DNA of 64,000 nucleotides from Buchnera aphidicola (Aphis gossypii) (GTDB lineage Bacteria > Pseudomonadota > Gammaproteobacteria > Enterobacterales > Enterobacteriaceae). The stretch covers positions 372,001 through 436,000 of the forward strand of contig NZ_CP056771.1 in the NCBI RefSeq assembly GCF_013394915.1. The letters are read 5' to 3'. Position 1 is the first letter of the stretch; each line of letters begins with the position of its first letter. Shown one piece after another: positions 40,540 to 51,157 of the stretch. Made by a program: the position numbers and the translations under genes. The notes under the pieces were generated by a model that saw only the letters and a program-made list of their open reading frames with translations, did no database searches and was not told the DNA's origin.

Positions 40540-43236
40540 TTATTCGGTTTTAGTAATAGGTGAAGTAGAAAAATTAGTTGCAGAATGCGCTCCAGCAGCA
40601 CTCTTATTTTTATTTAATTGTGTTAAAAAAATTGAGGATTTTATTGTTTTTCTATGTATTCCGGAATATGAACTATTAAAAATTTTGGTAATAGGTGCAT
40701 AAGCTTGTGTTTTATTTTTTTCTTTTCTAAAATTTTGATTATTGAAAATTTTTTCTTGATTTGATACTAATACATTATTTTTCTTAAAAGATAGATGTAA
40801 TTTTTTTCTTTCTTGAATTATATTAGGACTTTTAAAAATTTTTTTAATTTTATAAGAATGATTTTTTTTATTTTCTTTTAAATAATTATGTTTTTTTAAC
40901 GATGTACTTTTTTTAATGATTTGATCATTTACATAAATAGATGAGATATTTATTTTTTTTTTAGTATTAAAAGTATGATTTTTATTTGTTGCGTTTATTT
41001 TTATTAATGAATTTTTAAACCAAACTCTCCCTAATGCTAATTCTAATGAAAAAACAATACCAGTAACTTTTTGGAGAGAATTAGTAGAGTATAAATTGAT
41101 AAATTTATTTTTCAAAGAAGTAATATTTTTACTATTAAACTTTTGTTTAGCTGGTAAAACAATAAAATTTTCATTTTTAATGACGTTGATATATTGATTG
41201 CGATTATCAAAAACATTATTTTTTGTATTATATGCATTTAATTTAAAAAAATTAAATTGTTCTATGTAATTAATAAAATTATTTTTTTTGAAATGCTTAT
41301 TTCTAGAAGATAAATTACGTCTTTTATTTAACAAATCAAATTCATTTTCAAAAGTTTTTTTATTATCTATATTTCTTCTAATTTTATTATTTTTAGATAT
41401 AATTGTGATATTACTTTTCGTGTCATTTGTAGAAAAATTCTTTTCTTTTTTTAAAAAAATGTTATTTTTACAATGAAAAATATTTTTTTTTAATATTTCA
41501 CTTTTAATAAAAATATTTTTTATTAGAAAATATTTTTTTATCCAAGATATAAAATTAATAAAAAAGTTATTTTTAACATTTTTTTTAGAAAATCTTTTTT
41601 GAATAATATTTTTTGAATTAATAGAATAATGAAATAATTTATTATTTTTTAAAAATGGTTTAGATTTATTTTTTTTATCTATCATTTCCTTTTTATTATT
41701 TTTTAAATTTTTATTACTTTTAACACCAGAAAGATAATAACTCATTGATGGTATTTGTTCTCCTTTTCTAATTCTAGAAACAAGATAATGAGGAGTTTTC
41801 ATATTTTTATTGGGAACAATAATTGTTTTTCCACCTGCTTGTCGTTTTTCAATTGCATGTACTGCATCTCTTTTTTCATTTAATAAATAACAAGCGATTT
41901 CTATAGGAACAATCGCATGTACTTCATATGTATTTTCTTTTAATGCTTCCTCTTCAATTAAACGTAAAATTGATAAAGATAAAGATTCGTTATCTCTAAT
42001 GGTACCTGTTCCTGTGCATCTAGGACAAATATGATGACTAGATTCACCTAAAGATGAACTTAATCTTTGTCTTGACATTTCTAAAAGACCAAATCTAGAA
42101 ATATTACCAATTTGAACACGCGCTCGATCTTCACGAACAATTTCTCGAAGTTTATTTTCAATGGCTTTCTGATTACTCAAAGGAGTCATATCTATGAAAT
42201 CGATTACTATTAACCCCCCCAAATCTCGTAATCTTAATTGTCTTGAAATTTCCTCAACTGCTTCCAGATTTGTGTTAAAAGCGGTTGATTCGATATCTAC
42301 ACCACGTGTAGAGCGAGCAGAATTAATATCAATAGCTGTCAAAGCTTCTGTACTGTCTACCATAATAGAACCGCCAGAAGGTAACCTTACTTTTCTTTGA
42401 AAAGCAGAATTTATTTGAGATTCAATTTGATAATAACTAAATAAAGGGATATCGCCAGTATAAAGTTTAATTTTATTAATGAAATCAGGACGACCTAAAG
42501 CGGAAATATGTTCTCGAGCTACGTTCAGTATTTCAGGGTTATCAATTAAAATTTCACCAATATCTTGGCGTAAATAATCCCTAAAAGCACGAAAAATTAC
42601 ATTGCTTTCTTGATGGATTAAAAATGGTGCAGCTTTATTTTCTGAAGCTTTTTGAATTGCATCCCAGTGTTTTAATCTAAGTGATAAATCCCATTGCAAC
42701 GATTTTGTTGGTTTTCCGACTCCTGCTGTTCTAATTATTAAACCCATATTTTTAGGTAATTTTAAAGATAGCAGAGATTCTTTTAATTCAACGCGATCAT
42801 TTCCTTCGATTCTTCTTGATATACCAGTAATATTTGGACTGTTAGGCATTAAAACTAAATAACTTCCCGCTAAGGTAACAAAAGTTGTTAAAGCTGCGCC
42901 CTTAGTACCTCTCTCTTCTTTATTTATTTGGACTATAAGTTCTTGTCCTTCTTGCAAAATATTTTTAATATTTAAACGAATATTTTTATTGTAATTTTTT
43001 GGAAAATATTTTTTAGAAATTTCCTTTAAGGGTAAAAAACCATGTTTTTCCATTCCATAATCGACAAAAGCAGCTTCTAAACTAGGTTCTATTCGAGTAA
43101 TTTTTCCTTTATATATATTTGACTTTTTTTGTTCTGATCCAGAATTTTCTATATCAAGATCATATAAACGTTGACCATCAACAAGAGCTACGCGCAACTC
43201 TTCCTGCTGAGTTGCGTTAATTAACATTCTTTTCAT
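40540..43236 (-). CDS. rne: Ribonuclease E
   Basis: Endoribonuclease for mRNA decay and rRNA/tRNA processing, scaffold of the degradosome. The start at 43236 gives [22 protein letters not shown] and 898 residues (E. coli 1061); a longer reading from 43281 adds 15 unsupported residues. The catalytic half (1-about 510) is well conserved: S1 domain, 5' sensor IIRTAGVGK (Arg/Thr near 169-170), catalytic Asp in [12 protein letters not shown] and [10 protein letters not shown], and zinc link CPRCTGTG. The rest is Lys/Asn-rich, with islands at 558-572 (amphipathic, [15 protein letters not shown]), about 725-746 (RVWFKN) and 877-898 ([10 protein letters not shown]) resembling membrane, enolase and PNPase contact sites. 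Confidence 0.96.
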   Translation of the reverse strand: MKRMLINATQQEELRVALVDGQRLYDLDIENSGSEQKKSNIYKGKITRIEPSLEAAFVDYGMEKHGFLPLKEISKKYFPKNYNKNIRLNIKNILQEGQELIVQINKEERGTKGAALTTFVTLAGSYLVLMPNSPNITGISRRIEGNDRVELKESLLSLKLPKNMGLIIRTAGVGKPTKSLQWDLSLRLKHWDAIQKASENKAAPFLIHQESNVIFRAFRDYLRQDIGEILIDNPEILNVAREHISALGRPDFINKIKLYTGDIPLFSYYQIESQINSAFQRKVRLPSGGSIMVDSTEALTAIDINSARSTRGVDIESTAFNTNLEAVEEISRQLRLRDLGGLIVIDFIDMTPLSNQKAIENKLREIVREDRARVQIGNISRFGLLEMSRQRLSSSLGESSHHICPRCTGTGTIRDNESLSLSILRLIEEEALKENTYEVHAIVPIEIACYLLNEKRDAVHAIEKRQAGGKTIIVPNKNMKTPHYLVSRIRKGEQIPSMSYYLSGVKSNKNLKNNKKEMIDKKNKSKPFLKNNKLFHYSINSKNIIQKRFSKKNVKNNFFINFISWIKKYFLIKNIFIKSEILKKNIFHCKNNIFLKKEKNFSTNDTKSNITIISKNNKIRRNIDNKKTFENEFDLLNKRRNLSSRNKHFKKNNFINYIEQFNFFKLNAYNTKNNVFDNRNQYINVIKNENFIVLPAKQKFNSKNITSLKNKFINLYSTNSLQKVTGIVFSLELALGRVWFKNSLIKINATNKNHTFNTKKKINISSIYVNDQIIKKSTSLKKHNYLKENKKNHSYKIKKIFKSPNIIQERKKLHLSFKKNNVLVSNQEKIFNNQNFRKEKNKTQAYAPITKIFNSSYSGIHRKTIKSSIFLTQLNKNKSAAGAHSATNFSTSPITKTE

Positions 43237-43522
43237 TATAACATTTTCTCTCTTATTTTTATAAATAAGTAAATGTATCAACAGGAAATATATATTTTTA
43301 AAAAATTAATATTTTATTATCTAACTATGATTTTTATTTAAAATATATATAAAAATAAGTTGTTTTAAAAGACTATAAAAATAACTTAAAAATTAATAAA
43401 TAAAAGTTTTTATAATTTGAAATTATTAACAATTCAATCATTGATACTAATATATTTATATATTTAATTATATTATAATTAATAAAAATTAAAAAAATTA
43501 CATAATTATAGAGATTTTTTTA

Positions 43523-44467
43523 ATGACATATAAAATATTATCTGCATCTATTATATATATTAATGAAGACATGATAAATCAGCGAATTGATAATTTTTTG
43601 AAAAAAAAATTTAAAAATATACCAAAAAGCATGATTTATCGTATTATTAGAACAGGAAAGATTCGAGTTAATAAAAAAAGAATTAAACCAAATTATAAAT
43701 TAAAAATTGGAGACAACCTAAAAGTTCCTCCAATAAAGATTTTCGTAGAGGAAAAAAAATACTGTAATATTCATCATTATCAAACAAATCTATCAAATAA
43801 TATACTTTATGAAGATAACTATTTATTAATAATTAATAAACCTTCTGGCATTGCAGTTCATGGTGGTAGTGGTATTAATTTTGGGGTTATAGAATATTTT
43901 CGAAAAATTCGTCCGTTAGAAAAATTCCTTGAACTTGTACATCGTATTGATCGAGATACATCAGGTATATTAATTTTAGCAAAAAAAAGAACATCTCTTA
44001 TATCTATGCATCAACAAATAAGAGAAAAAAAAATAAAAAAAGAATATATTGCATTAGTACATGGATTATGGCCTTATGATTTGCAAAAAATATCAAAACC
44101 TTTATTAAAAATTAATTTTAAAAATAAACAAAAAAAAATGTTTATTAATAATTATGGAAAAGTTTCTGAAACTTATTTTAAAATAAAAAAACAATATTCT
44201 TGTACCACATTAATGTCTATTTTCCCAAAAACAGGAAGAACACATCAAATTAGAGCACATACATCATATGCAGGACATCCAATATTATTTGATAAGCGTT
44301 ATGGAAATTTAAATTTAGATCAATTAATAAAAAATAAAATAAACTCTAGTAGACTTTTATTACATGCTATTTCGATTGATTTTGTACATCCAAACAACAA
44401 TAAGATATTGCATATACAAGCACCATTAGATATGAATATTAGAAATTTTTTACAAAATCTTGTATGA
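43523..44467 (+). CDS. rluC: 23S rRNA pseudouridine synthase RluC
   Basis: Makes pseudouridines at 955, 2504 and 2580 of 23S rRNA in E. coli. The 314 residues (E. coli 319) have an N-terminal S4 RNA-binding domain (about 15-75, [30 protein letters not shown]) and the RluA-type catalytic motif [15 protein letters not shown] with its active Asp, plus [12 protein letters not shown]. It diverges from rne across a 286-bp spacer, as in E. coli, and is followed by rpmF after 55 bp (yceD is absent). Confidence 0.96.
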   Translation: MTYKILSASIIYINEDMINQRIDNFLKKKFKNIPKSMIYRIIRTGKIRVNKKRIKPNYKLKIGDNLKVPPIKIFVEEKKYCNIHHYQTNLSNNILYEDNYLLIINKPSGIAVHGGSGINFGVIEYFRKIRPLEKFLELVHRIDRDTSGILILAKKRTSLISMHQQIREKKIKKEYIALVHGLWPYDLQKISKPLLKINFKNKQKKMFINNYGKVSETYFKIKKQYSCTTLMSIFPKTGRTHQIRAHTSYAGHPILFDKRYGNLNLDQLIKNKINSSRLLLHAISIDFVHPNNNKILHIQAPLDMNIRNFLQNLV

Positions 44468-44522
44468 TATATTAAACAAGAAATTTGTTTTAATTAAAAA
44501 ATATTTACAGAGAAAAAATTAT

Positions 44523-44687
44523 ATGGCCGTTCAAAAAAATAAACCTACTCGCTCTAAAAGAGGGATGCGTCGCTCACATGATAGTTTAAAAAAAATAACG
44601 TTATCTATAGATAAAACATCTGGAGAGACACATATTCGACATCACATCACTCAAAAGGGATTTTATAAAGGTAAAAAAGTTATTTAA
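44523..44687 (+). CDS. rpmF: 50S ribosomal protein L32
   Basis: Small ribosomal protein. The start at 44523 gives [21 protein letters not shown] and 54 residues (E. coli 57), aligned throughout ([14 protein letters not shown]). An upstream reading frame start at 44460 overlaps rluC and is not the start. In E. coli rpmF is followed by plsX and fabH before fabD; here fabD comes next, after 122 bp with a hairpin. Confidence 0.97.
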   Translation: MAVQKNKPTRSKRGMRRSHDSLKKITLSIDKTSGETHIRHHITQKGFYKGKKVI

Positions 44688-44698
44688 AAAAATATAAT

Positions 44699-44721
44699 AA
44701 CGGTATTTAAAAAATACCGTT
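44699..44721 (+). terminator. Hairpin after rpmF
   Basis: A 9-bp perfect stem (44699-44707 with 44713-44721) and 5-base loop, 11 bases after the rpmF stop, followed by a short T stretch. It probably separates the rpmF transcript from the fab genes. Confidence 0.6.
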
Positions 44722-44809
44722 TGATAAAAGAATGAATTATTAAATTTTATTTATAAAATTTAATTATTTGTTTAAATAAATCTTTTATTTGAATAAAAAG
44801 GTTATTTGA

Positions 44810-45739
44810 ATGTACTTGTTTGCTATGTTATTTCCAGGACAAGGCGTCCAATATATAAATATGTTATCTAGTTTTTTAAAAAAAGAGAAAATTTTTCAAG
44901 ATATTTTCGAAGAAGCGTCAGAATGTCTAGGATATAATTTACTAAAATTGATAAGAGAAGGTCCGTTAGACAAAATAAATCATAGTAAATATACACAACC
45001 AACAATATTAACTGCATCAGTTGCAATTTATAAATTTTGGAGAAAATGTAATGGAATAAATCCATCATTTATGTCTGGCCATAGTTTAGGTGAATATTCT
45101 GCATTAGTTTGTTCTAAAGCTTTAAAGTTTACAGATGCGTTAAAAATTGTTTCTTTGCGCGGAAAATATATGCAAAAAATAATTTTAAATGAATCATATT
45201 TAGTAAAAGCTATAATTGGTTTAAACAAAAAAATCATTAAAAAAATTTGTGATAAATATACATCTAATACTGTTTCTATTGCAAGCATCAACTCAGATAA
45301 TCAAATAATTATTTCAGGAAATAAGTTGGATGTATACCAAGCGAGTTTAGATTGTAAAAAATATGGAGCTAAATTTATTTTTGATGTCAATCTTAACATA
45401 CCAGTGCATAGCTATTTAATGAAACCAGTATCTAAAAAAATTGAAAGTATACTAAAAAACATTAAAATTAAAAAACCTACAATACCTGTTATTAATAATG
45501 TAGATGTAAAATGTGAAAATGATAGTCAAAACATTAAAAAAGCATTAGTAAAACAAGTATATAAAACTGTAAGATGGAAAGAAATAATAGACTTTATACA
45601 ATCAAAAAATATTTTTACCATGCTAGAAGTTGGACCAAATAATATTTTAACTAATTTAAATAAAAATAATGTTAATTTAATTTCTTTTAATACAAGTAAT
45701 AAAAAATGTTTTTTTCATGCTTTTCAACAAATCAACTAA
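44810..45739 (+). CDS. fabD: Malonyl-CoA:ACP transacylase
   Basis: Loads malonate onto acyl carrier protein for fatty-acid synthesis. The 309 residues equal E. coli. FPGQGVQ near the N-terminus, the nucleophile Ser in GHSLGEYSALVCSKAL (around residue 91), a conserved active-site His in the NIPVHSYLM region and the C-terminal EVGPNNILTNL are visible. AAGG lies about 7 bases before the ATG. It starts the run fabD-fabG-acpP-tmk-holB-tatD. Confidence 0.96.
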   Translation: MYLFAMLFPGQGVQYINMLSSFLKKEKIFQDIFEEASECLGYNLLKLIREGPLDKINHSKYTQPTILTASVAIYKFWRKCNGINPSFMSGHSLGEYSALVCSKALKFTDALKIVSLRGKYMQKIILNESYLVKAIIGLNKKIIKKICDKYTSNTVSIASINSDNQIIISGNKLDVYQASLDCKKYGAKFIFDVNLNIPVHSYLMKPVSKKIESILKNIKIKKPTIPVINNVDVKCENDSQNIKKALVKQVYKTVRWKEIIDFIQSKNIFTMLEVGPNNILTNLNKNNVNLISFNTSNKKCFFHAFQQIN

Positions 45740-45743
45740 AACA

Positions 45744-46475
45744 ATGAAAAATTTAAAAAAAACAGCTTTAGTAACAGGCGCAAATAAAGGTATTGGAAAA
45801 GCAATAGCTATAAAATTGATAGAACAAGGGATAAAAGTTATTGGCACATCTACTACTCAATATGGAGTTCAAGTAATAAATACATATTTAAAAAAAAACG
45901 GTTTTGGTTTAATTTTAGATTTAAAAGATACTCATTCTATTTCAGAAAAAATTAAAGAAATTTATAAAAAAGAATGTTCTATTGATATATTAATTAATAA
46001 TGCTGGAGCAAAATCAGACAAACTATTAATTAATATGAGCAATGAAGCATGGGAAGATATAATAAAAATTAATTTAACATCTATATTTTACACTTCTAAA
46101 GCAGTTATTCGTTCAATGATCAAAAAAAAAGAAGGGCGTATAATCACAATTAGCTCTATTATTGGTTATACAGGAAATAAAGGCCAAATTAACTATAGTT
46201 CTGCAAAAGCAGGTCTTATTGGGTTTCATAAAACATTAGCATTAGAAGTTGCGTCAAAAGGAATCACTGTCAATATTATTGCCCCAGGACTTATTCAAAC
46301 AGAATTTATTAAAGATTTAAATATATTTCAATATAAGAATTATTTATCTAAAATTCCAATGAAACGATTAGGTACAGTAGAAGAAATAGCAGATGCTGTT
46401 ATATTTTTGTCTTCTAAAAAAGCCTCTTATATTACTGGTCAAACGTTGCATATCAATGGTGGTATGTACATGTAA
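45744..46475 (+). CDS. fabG: 3-oxoacyl-ACP reductase
   Basis: NADPH-dependent reduction of the beta-keto group in each fatty-acid cycle; short-chain dehydrogenase, usually a tetramer. The start at 45744 (MKNLKKTALVTGANKGIGKAIA) lies 4 bases after the fabD stop and gives 243 residues (E. coli 244); an in-frame GTG/ATG reading from 45717 would overlap fabD. The cofactor motif TGANKGIG, the NNAG segment, the catalytic Ser in TISSIIG and the Tyr-Lys pair in NYSSAKAG are present. The C-terminus VNGGMYM is here INGGMYM. Confidence 0.96.
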   Translation: MKNLKKTALVTGANKGIGKAIAIKLIEQGIKVIGTSTTQYGVQVINTYLKKNGFGLILDLKDTHSISEKIKEIYKKECSIDILINNAGAKSDKLLINMSNEAWEDIIKINLTSIFYTSKAVIRSMIKKKEGRIITISSIIGYTGNKGQINYSSAKAGLIGFHKTLALEVASKGITVNIIAPGLIQTEFIKDLNIFQYKNYLSKIPMKRLGTVEEIADAVIFLSSKKASYITGQTLHINGGMYM

Positions 46476-46516
46476 ATTTTATATTACGTAAAATAAAACA
46501 TTTAAAAGTGAATAAC

Positions 46517-46756
46517 ATGAAAAACATTGAAAAGAAAATAAAGACCATTATTTCTAAAAAATTAGATATAAAAACAGATAATATTACTAAAAATTCTTCA
46601 TTTTTAGAGGATCTTGGAGCGGATTCATTAGATGTTGTTGAATTAATTATGACTTTGGAAGAAGATTTTAGTATAGAAATATCTGATAATGAAGCAGAAA
46701 AAATTAAAACAGTACAAAACGCTGTGGATTTTATTAATAATAAACTAAAAAATTAA
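46517..46756 (+). CDS. acpP: Acyl carrier protein
   Basis: Carries growing acyl chains on a phosphopantetheine arm. The ATG at 46517 gives MKNIEKKIKTI and 79 residues (E. coli 78). A GTG three codons upstream (46508) is possible but adds residues without a counterpart. The attachment Ser is in LEDLGADSLDVVELIM. The protein is acidic, as usual. No strong Shine-Dalgarno is visible, so coupling to fabG or a weak site must suffice. Confidence 0.96.
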   Translation: MKNIEKKIKTIISKKLDIKTDNITKNSSFLEDLGADSLDVVELIMTLEEDFSIEISDNEAEKIKTVQNAVDFINNKLKN

Positions 46757-46808
46757 AATTATTAAATACCACTTAAAATGAATTTATATTAGATATCTAA
46801 AAAAAATA

Positions 46809-47444
46809 ATGATAAAAAATAAATTTATTGTAATTGAAGGATTAGAAGGCGCAGGAAAAACCAATGCATGTCTTTATGTGCAGAAAACTTTAAAAAAAAA
46901 TAATATTAAAAATGTTGTATTAGTTCGTCAACCAGGTAGCACACCTATCGCAGAAAAAATAAGAAAATTAATTAAAACATATTATACAGAAAAAATTACT
47001 AGAGAAACAGAATTACTATTAGTATATGCAGCAAGAATGCAGCTAGTTGAAACAATTATAAAACCTGCATTACAACGAGGAGATTGGGTTATTTCAGATC
47101 GTCACGACTTATCTTCTTTAGCTTATCAAGGTGGAGGTTTAGGTATTAGTGAACATATTATTAATCAGTTGAAAAATTTATTATTGAAAGATTTCACTCC
47201 TGATTTAACTTTATATTTAGACGTCAAACCTGAAACTGGTTTAAAAAGAATATTAAAAAGAAGTCCATTAGATAGAATAGAAAATCGGTCTTTAACATTT
47301 TTTAAAAAAACAAGAAAAAGCTATTTAAACAATATAAAATGTAATAAAAAAATTATTAAAATTGATGCTAATTTAGATATTAAAAACGTTACTCATAATA
47401 TCAAAAAACAACTATTAAAATGGCTTCAAAAACAATTCATATGA
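46809..47444 (+). CDS. tmk: Thymidylate kinase
   Basis: Phosphorylates dTMP to dTDP. The 211 residues (E. coli 213) start with KFIVIEGLEGAGKTNA (P-loop), then the SDRHDLSSLAYQGGG substrate motif and the LID region LKRSPLDRIE. The stop overlaps the holB start in ATGA. In E. coli pabC and yceG lie between acpP/fabF and tmk; here these and fabF are absent. Confidence 0.96.
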   Translation: MIKNKFIVIEGLEGAGKTNACLYVQKTLKKNNIKNVVLVRQPGSTPIAEKIRKLIKTYYTEKITRETELLLVYAARMQLVETIIKPALQRGDWVISDRHDLSSLAYQGGGLGISEHIINQLKNLLLKDFTPDLTLYLDVKPETGLKRILKRSPLDRIENRSLTFFKKTRKSYLNNIKCNKKIIKIDANLDIKNVTHNIKKQLLKWLQKQFI

Positions 47445-48424
47445 AATACTACCCTTGGTTAGTGAACCCGTATAAAATAATTATCAAACAACATCAAACT
47501 AAAAAAACACATCATGCATTTTTAATAAAAACTATAAAAGGACTGGGAGTATGTGAATTAATTTTAAAAATTAGTAAATGGTTGTTATGCAATCAAAAAA
47601 ATGGAATTAAATATTGTAAGAAATGTCATAGTTGCCAATTAATGCTATGTGGAAACCATCCAGACTGGCACCAATGTATTAAAAATAAAGATGATATAAT
47701 TACCATTGACCATATTCGAAAAATCAATGAAAAAATATTTAAATATCCCAATCAAGGAAAAAATAAAATAATATTTTTATCCAATATTCAAAAAATGACA
47801 GAATCTGCAAAAAATGCATTGCTGAAAACATTAGAAGAACCACCAAAAAAAACTTGGTTTTTTTTAATAGATTATAATAATTTAAGAGTAAATTCTACAC
47901 TACATAGTCGTTGTTTGATATATACATTGTTTCCTCCGCTAGAAAAAAAAAGTTTAAATTGGCTAAAAAATCAAAATTTATCAAATAAAATACTAAATTT
48001 AATTTCATTACGGATTAATCAAGGATCGCCAATATCTGCTAAAAAATTTATTAATAATGGTCTTTTAGAAGAAAGAAAAAATTTATTTTTATATTTTTTA
48101 AAATCTATTAAAAATCAAAATCTACTAAGAATGTTACCAATTTTATCTGTAAAGAATACTATATTAAAAATAGATTGGATCTGTTTATTGTTATTTGATG
48201 CTATACAATTATATTTTAATCAAAAAAAAAAATTAACTAATTTTGATCAATTTGAATTAATTCAATTTTTTTCTAGTAATTATCATTATTTGACTTTGCA
48301 TCACAGTATTTATACATGGACTAAATGTAGATATAGGTTATTAAATGTACCTGGTATTAATAGCGAACTATTATTATTAGAACAATTACTTAAATGGGAA
48401 AAAATTTTAAGTTTTGTTATTTAA
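47441..48424 (+). CDS. holB: DNA polymerase III delta-prime subunit
   Basis: Clamp-loader subunit. The start at 47441 (MKYYPWLVNPY, compare E. coli MRWYPWL) overlaps the tmk stop by four bases and gives 327 residues (E. coli 334). The zinc-binding Cys cluster CNQKNGIKYCKKCHSCQL, the SRC-like hinge (LHSRCLIYTL) and NALLKTLEEPPKKTWFFL are present. No functional Walker A is seen, as normal for delta-prime. Diverged but clearly related. Confidence 0.94.
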   Translation: MKYYPWLVNPYKIIIKQHQTKKTHHAFLIKTIKGLGVCELILKISKWLLCNQKNGIKYCKKCHSCQLMLCGNHPDWHQCIKNKDDIITIDHIRKINEKIFKYPNQGKNKIIFLSNIQKMTESAKNALLKTLEEPPKKTWFFLIDYNNLRVNSTLHSRCLIYTLFPPLEKKSLNWLKNQNLSNKILNLISLRINQGSPISAKKFINNGLLEERKNLFLYFLKSIKNQNLLRMLPILSVKNTILKIDWICLLLFDAIQLYFNQKKKLTNFDQFELIQFFSSNYHYLTLHHSIYTWTKCRYRLLNVPGINSELLLLEQLLKWEKILSFVI

Positions 48425-48466
48425 TTTTAATTGTTGCATAATTTTTAAATGAAAAGAGATAAAATC

Positions 48467-49240
48467 ATGTTTCTAATTGACTCTCATTGTCATCTTGACC
48501 AATTAAATTATGATTCATTACATGAAAATATAGAAGATATGTTAAAAAAATCAAATCAAAGTTATGTAAAAAAATTTTTAACAGTGTCTACTTCTATTAA
48601 TAATTTTTATAACATAAAAAAATTATTTGATAAATATAATTCTATTTTTTATTCCTGCGGTGTACATCCTATATATTGTCAAAAAGAAATAAAAAATTTT
48701 AAGAAATTAGAGTCACTATCAATAGACAAACGTGTAATTGCCTTAGGTGAAACAGGATTAGATTATTATTACTCACATGAAACAAAAAAAATACAGCAAT
48801 ATTTTTTTCGAAAACATATACAAATTGCAATAAATTTAAAAAAACCTATCATAGTTCACACACGAAATGCTATAAACGACACAATAAAGATATTAAAAGA
48901 GGAACATGCAGAAAAATGTGGAGGTATTATACATTCATTTACTGAAAATTACACAACAGCATTTAAATTATTAGACTTAGGATTTTATATTTCTTTTTCC
49001 GGAATCATTACTTTTAAAAATTCAATTGAATTAAGAAATACGTTAAAAAAAATACCATTAAAAAATTTACTAATTGAAACAGATTCTCCATACTTATCAC
49101 CGACTCCACATAGAGGAAAAGAAAATCAACCAGCTTATTTAATTGATATAGCAAAACATATTTGTTTAATAAAAGAAATACATTTAAAAAAATTTTCTGA
49201 AATTATAAAAAATAATTTTTATACATTATTTAGATTTTAA
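48467..49240 (+). CDS. ycfH: TatD-family metal-dependent hydrolase (YcfH)
   Basis: Predicted metal-dependent nuclease or deoxyribonuclease of the amidohydrolase superfamily; precise role uncertain. The start at 48467 gives [19 protein letters not shown] (E. coli YcfH MFLVDSHCHLDGLDYESLH) and 257 residues (E. coli 265). An upstream start at 48449 adds six residues. Metal ligands: HxH at the N-terminus, [11 protein letters not shown] (Glu), IVHTRNA (His), GGIIHSFTE (His) and [19 protein letters not shown] (Asp). It follows holB, as in E. coli. Confidence 0.95.
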   Translation: MFLIDSHCHLDQLNYDSLHENIEDMLKKSNQSYVKKFLTVSTSINNFYNIKKLFDKYNSIFYSCGVHPIYCQKEIKNFKKLESLSIDKRVIALGETGLDYYYSHETKKIQQYFFRKHIQIAINLKKPIIVHTRNAINDTIKILKEEHAEKCGGIIHSFTENYTTAFKLLDLGFYISFSGIITFKNSIELRNTLKKIPLKNLLIETDSPYLSPTPHRGKENQPAYLIDIAKHICLIKEIHLKKFSEIIKNNFYTLFRF

Positions 49241-49297
49241 AATAAAATATATTATTTGATTAATTTTATATTTTATATATACTTAGGAGTTTTTAAT

Positions 49298-50734
49298 ATG
49301 TTTAAAAATGTATTTTCAAGCCTTCAAAAAATTGGCAAATCACTTATGTTACCTGTTTCAGTATTACCAATAGCAGGAATATTGCTCGGTATAGGATCGG
49401 CTCATTTTAGCTTATTACCAGATACTATTTCTGAAATTATGGCTCAAACAGGAGGGTCTGTTTTTTCAAATATGCCACTAATTTTTGCAATCGGGGTCGC
49501 TTTAGGTTTTAGTAACAACGATGGTGTAGCAGCATTAGCAGCAGTAGTAGCATATAGCATATTGATTAAAACATTATCTGTAATAGAACCTAATACTATA
49601 TTACATACAAAAATCGATGTAACAAAAAGTAAAAATTTTTCTGACATAGGGATATTAGGTGGTATTATAGCAGGAGGAATTTCTGCGTATATGTTTAATA
49701 AATTCTATAAAATTCAATTACCTGAATATTTAGGATTTTTTGCAGGAAAAAGATTTGTTCCTATTATCTCGGGATTATTTGCAATATTTATAGGATTAGT
49801 ATTGTCTTTAATTTGGCCGTCAATTGCTATAAAAATTCAAATATTTTCTCAATGGGCTGCTTATCAAAATCCAATTTTTGCTTTTTCTTTATATGGTTTA
49901 GTAGAAAGAGCTTTAGTTCCATTTGGTTTACATCATATATGGAATGTTCCATTTCAAATGCAAATTGGAGAGTATACTAATTCTATTGGACAAGTATTTC
50001 ATGGTGATATTGCAAGATATATAGCTGGAGATAGAACTGCTGGAAACTTATCAGGAGGATTTATTTTCAAGATGTATGGTCTTCCAGGAGCAGCTTTAGC
50101 AATTTGGCATGCAGCAAAAAAAGAAAATAAAAAAAAAATAGGAAGTATTATGATTTCTGCTGCATTAACAGCTTTTTTAACTGGAATTACAGAACCGATT
50201 GAATTTTCATTTATATTAGTTGCTCCAATATTATATGTTATTCACGCTTTCTTGGCAGGGTTATCTTTTCCATTATGTATTTTTTTAAATATGCGAGCAG
50301 GAACAAGTTTTTCACACGGATTTATAGATTTTATAGTACTAAGCGGACATAGCAGTAAATTATTTCTTTTTCCTATCGTTGGCATTTTATATGGTGCTTT
50401 ATATTATATTATATTTTATTTTTTAATAATTACATTTGACTTGCAAACCCCAGGAAGAGAGAATAAAAGCAACAATGCTATAACAAAAAATAATGATGAG
50501 ATAGCACCTGATATTGTTTATGCCTTAGGAGGAAAAGAAAATATTAAAAATTTAGATGCTTGCATTACAAGGTTACGTATTACAGTATTAGAAGTGTCAA
50601 AAGTTAATAAAGTTGCTTTAAAAGATTTAGGAGCAGCAGGGGTGGTAATATCAGGGTTAGGAGTACAAGCGGTTTTCGGAACTAGATCTGAAAATATTAA
50701 GACAGCGATAGATGAATATATAAAAAATAAATAA
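49298..50734 (+). CDS. ptsG: Glucose-specific PTS enzyme IIBC
   Basis: Imports and phosphorylates glucose, with phosphate passed from EIIA-Glc. The start at 49298 follows TAGGAG by 8 bases and gives [27 protein letters not shown] and 478 residues (E. coli 477). The IIC membrane domain (about 1-385) keeps [36 protein letters not shown] and [11 protein letters not shown]. The C-terminal IIB domain has the phosphorylated Cys in [10 protein letters not shown]. Order tatD-ptsG-hinT equals E. coli ycfH-ptsG, with fhuE missing before hinT. A GC-containing hairpin follows. Confidence 0.97.
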   Translation: MFKNVFSSLQKIGKSLMLPVSVLPIAGILLGIGSAHFSLLPDTISEIMAQTGGSVFSNMPLIFAIGVALGFSNNDGVAALAAVVAYSILIKTLSVIEPNTILHTKIDVTKSKNFSDIGILGGIIAGGISAYMFNKFYKIQLPEYLGFFAGKRFVPIISGLFAIFIGLVLSLIWPSIAIKIQIFSQWAAYQNPIFAFSLYGLVERALVPFGLHHIWNVPFQMQIGEYTNSIGQVFHGDIARYIAGDRTAGNLSGGFIFKMYGLPGAALAIWHAAKKENKKKIGSIMISAALTAFLTGITEPIEFSFILVAPILYVIHAFLAGLSFPLCIFLNMRAGTSFSHGFIDFIVLSGHSSKLFLFPIVGILYGALYYIIFYFLIITFDLQTPGRENKSNNAITKNNDEIAPDIVYALGGKENIKNLDACITRLRITVLEVSKVNKVALKDLGAAGVVISGLGVQAVFGTRSENIKTAIDEYIKNK

Positions 50735-50741
50735 AAAAATA

Positions 50742-50765
50742 GGGTGAGTAAAACGTAACTCGCCC
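50742..50765 (+). terminator. Hairpin after ptsG
   Basis: An 8-bp stem with one T-G pair (50742-50749 with 50758-50765) and an 8-base loop, 7 bases after the ptsG stop. Relatively GC-rich for this genome. No T-run follows, so termination would depend on the stem or the hairpin may stabilise ptsG mRNA. Confidence 0.55.
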
Positions 50766-50812
50766 AATAATTGACGTATTTTATAAAAACATTTAAATAT
50801 AAATATTTTATT

Positions 50813-51157
50813 ATGAATAATGACTTAATTTTCCAAAAAATCATAAAAAAAGAAATTTCATCAAATATTTTGTATCAAGATAATATAGTCACGGCTTTTG
50901 ATGATATAAATCCAAAAGCTCCTATACATATATTAATTGTACCAAATTGTGTAATAAAAACAGCAAATGAAATAAATAAAAAAAATAAGAACATTATTGC
51001 ACATATGTTTTATATTGCAGTTAAAATTGCTAAAAAGAGAAATATTAGTGAAGATGGATATAAAATTATTATTAATTGCAATAAAAATGGAGGGCAAGAA
51101 ATTAATTATTTACATATGCATTTATTAGGTGGAACTAAGTTAAAAACATTATATTAA
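50813..51157 (+). CDS. hinT: HIT-family purine nucleoside phosphoramidase HinT
   Basis: Hydrolyses AMP-phosphoramidates such as AMP-lysine; dimeric. The start at 50813 ([15 protein letters not shown]) gives 114 residues (E. coli 119, whose C-terminal tail is a little longer). The family motif His-x-His-x-His-x-x reads YLHMHLLGG here: the second and third His remain, including the nucleophile position 101, but residue 99 (codon TAT, 51107-51109) is Tyr instead of His. [11 protein letters not shown] before it is conserved. No Shine-Dalgarno is visible. A TTG-initiated frame from 50771 is not supported. Confidence 0.93.
   Translation: MNNDLIFQKIIKKEISSNILYQDNIVTAFDDINPKAPIHILIVPNCVIKTANEINKKNKNIIAHMFYIAVKIAKKRNISEDGYKIIINCNKNGGQEINYLHMHLLGGTKLKTLY

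Noticed and set aside
41288..41476. Short plus-strand reading frame opposite rne
   Set aside because: It mirrors the Lys/Asn-rich low-complexity part of rne; Phe/Leu-rich antisense shadow without ribosome site.
43237..43281. Longer RNase E from 43281
   Set aside because: [10 protein letters not shown] at 43236 is the conserved N-terminus; upstream residues are unsupported.
44460..44522. Upstream extension of L32
   Set aside because: Overlaps rluC and lacks homology; [18 protein letters not shown] at 44523 is the universal start.
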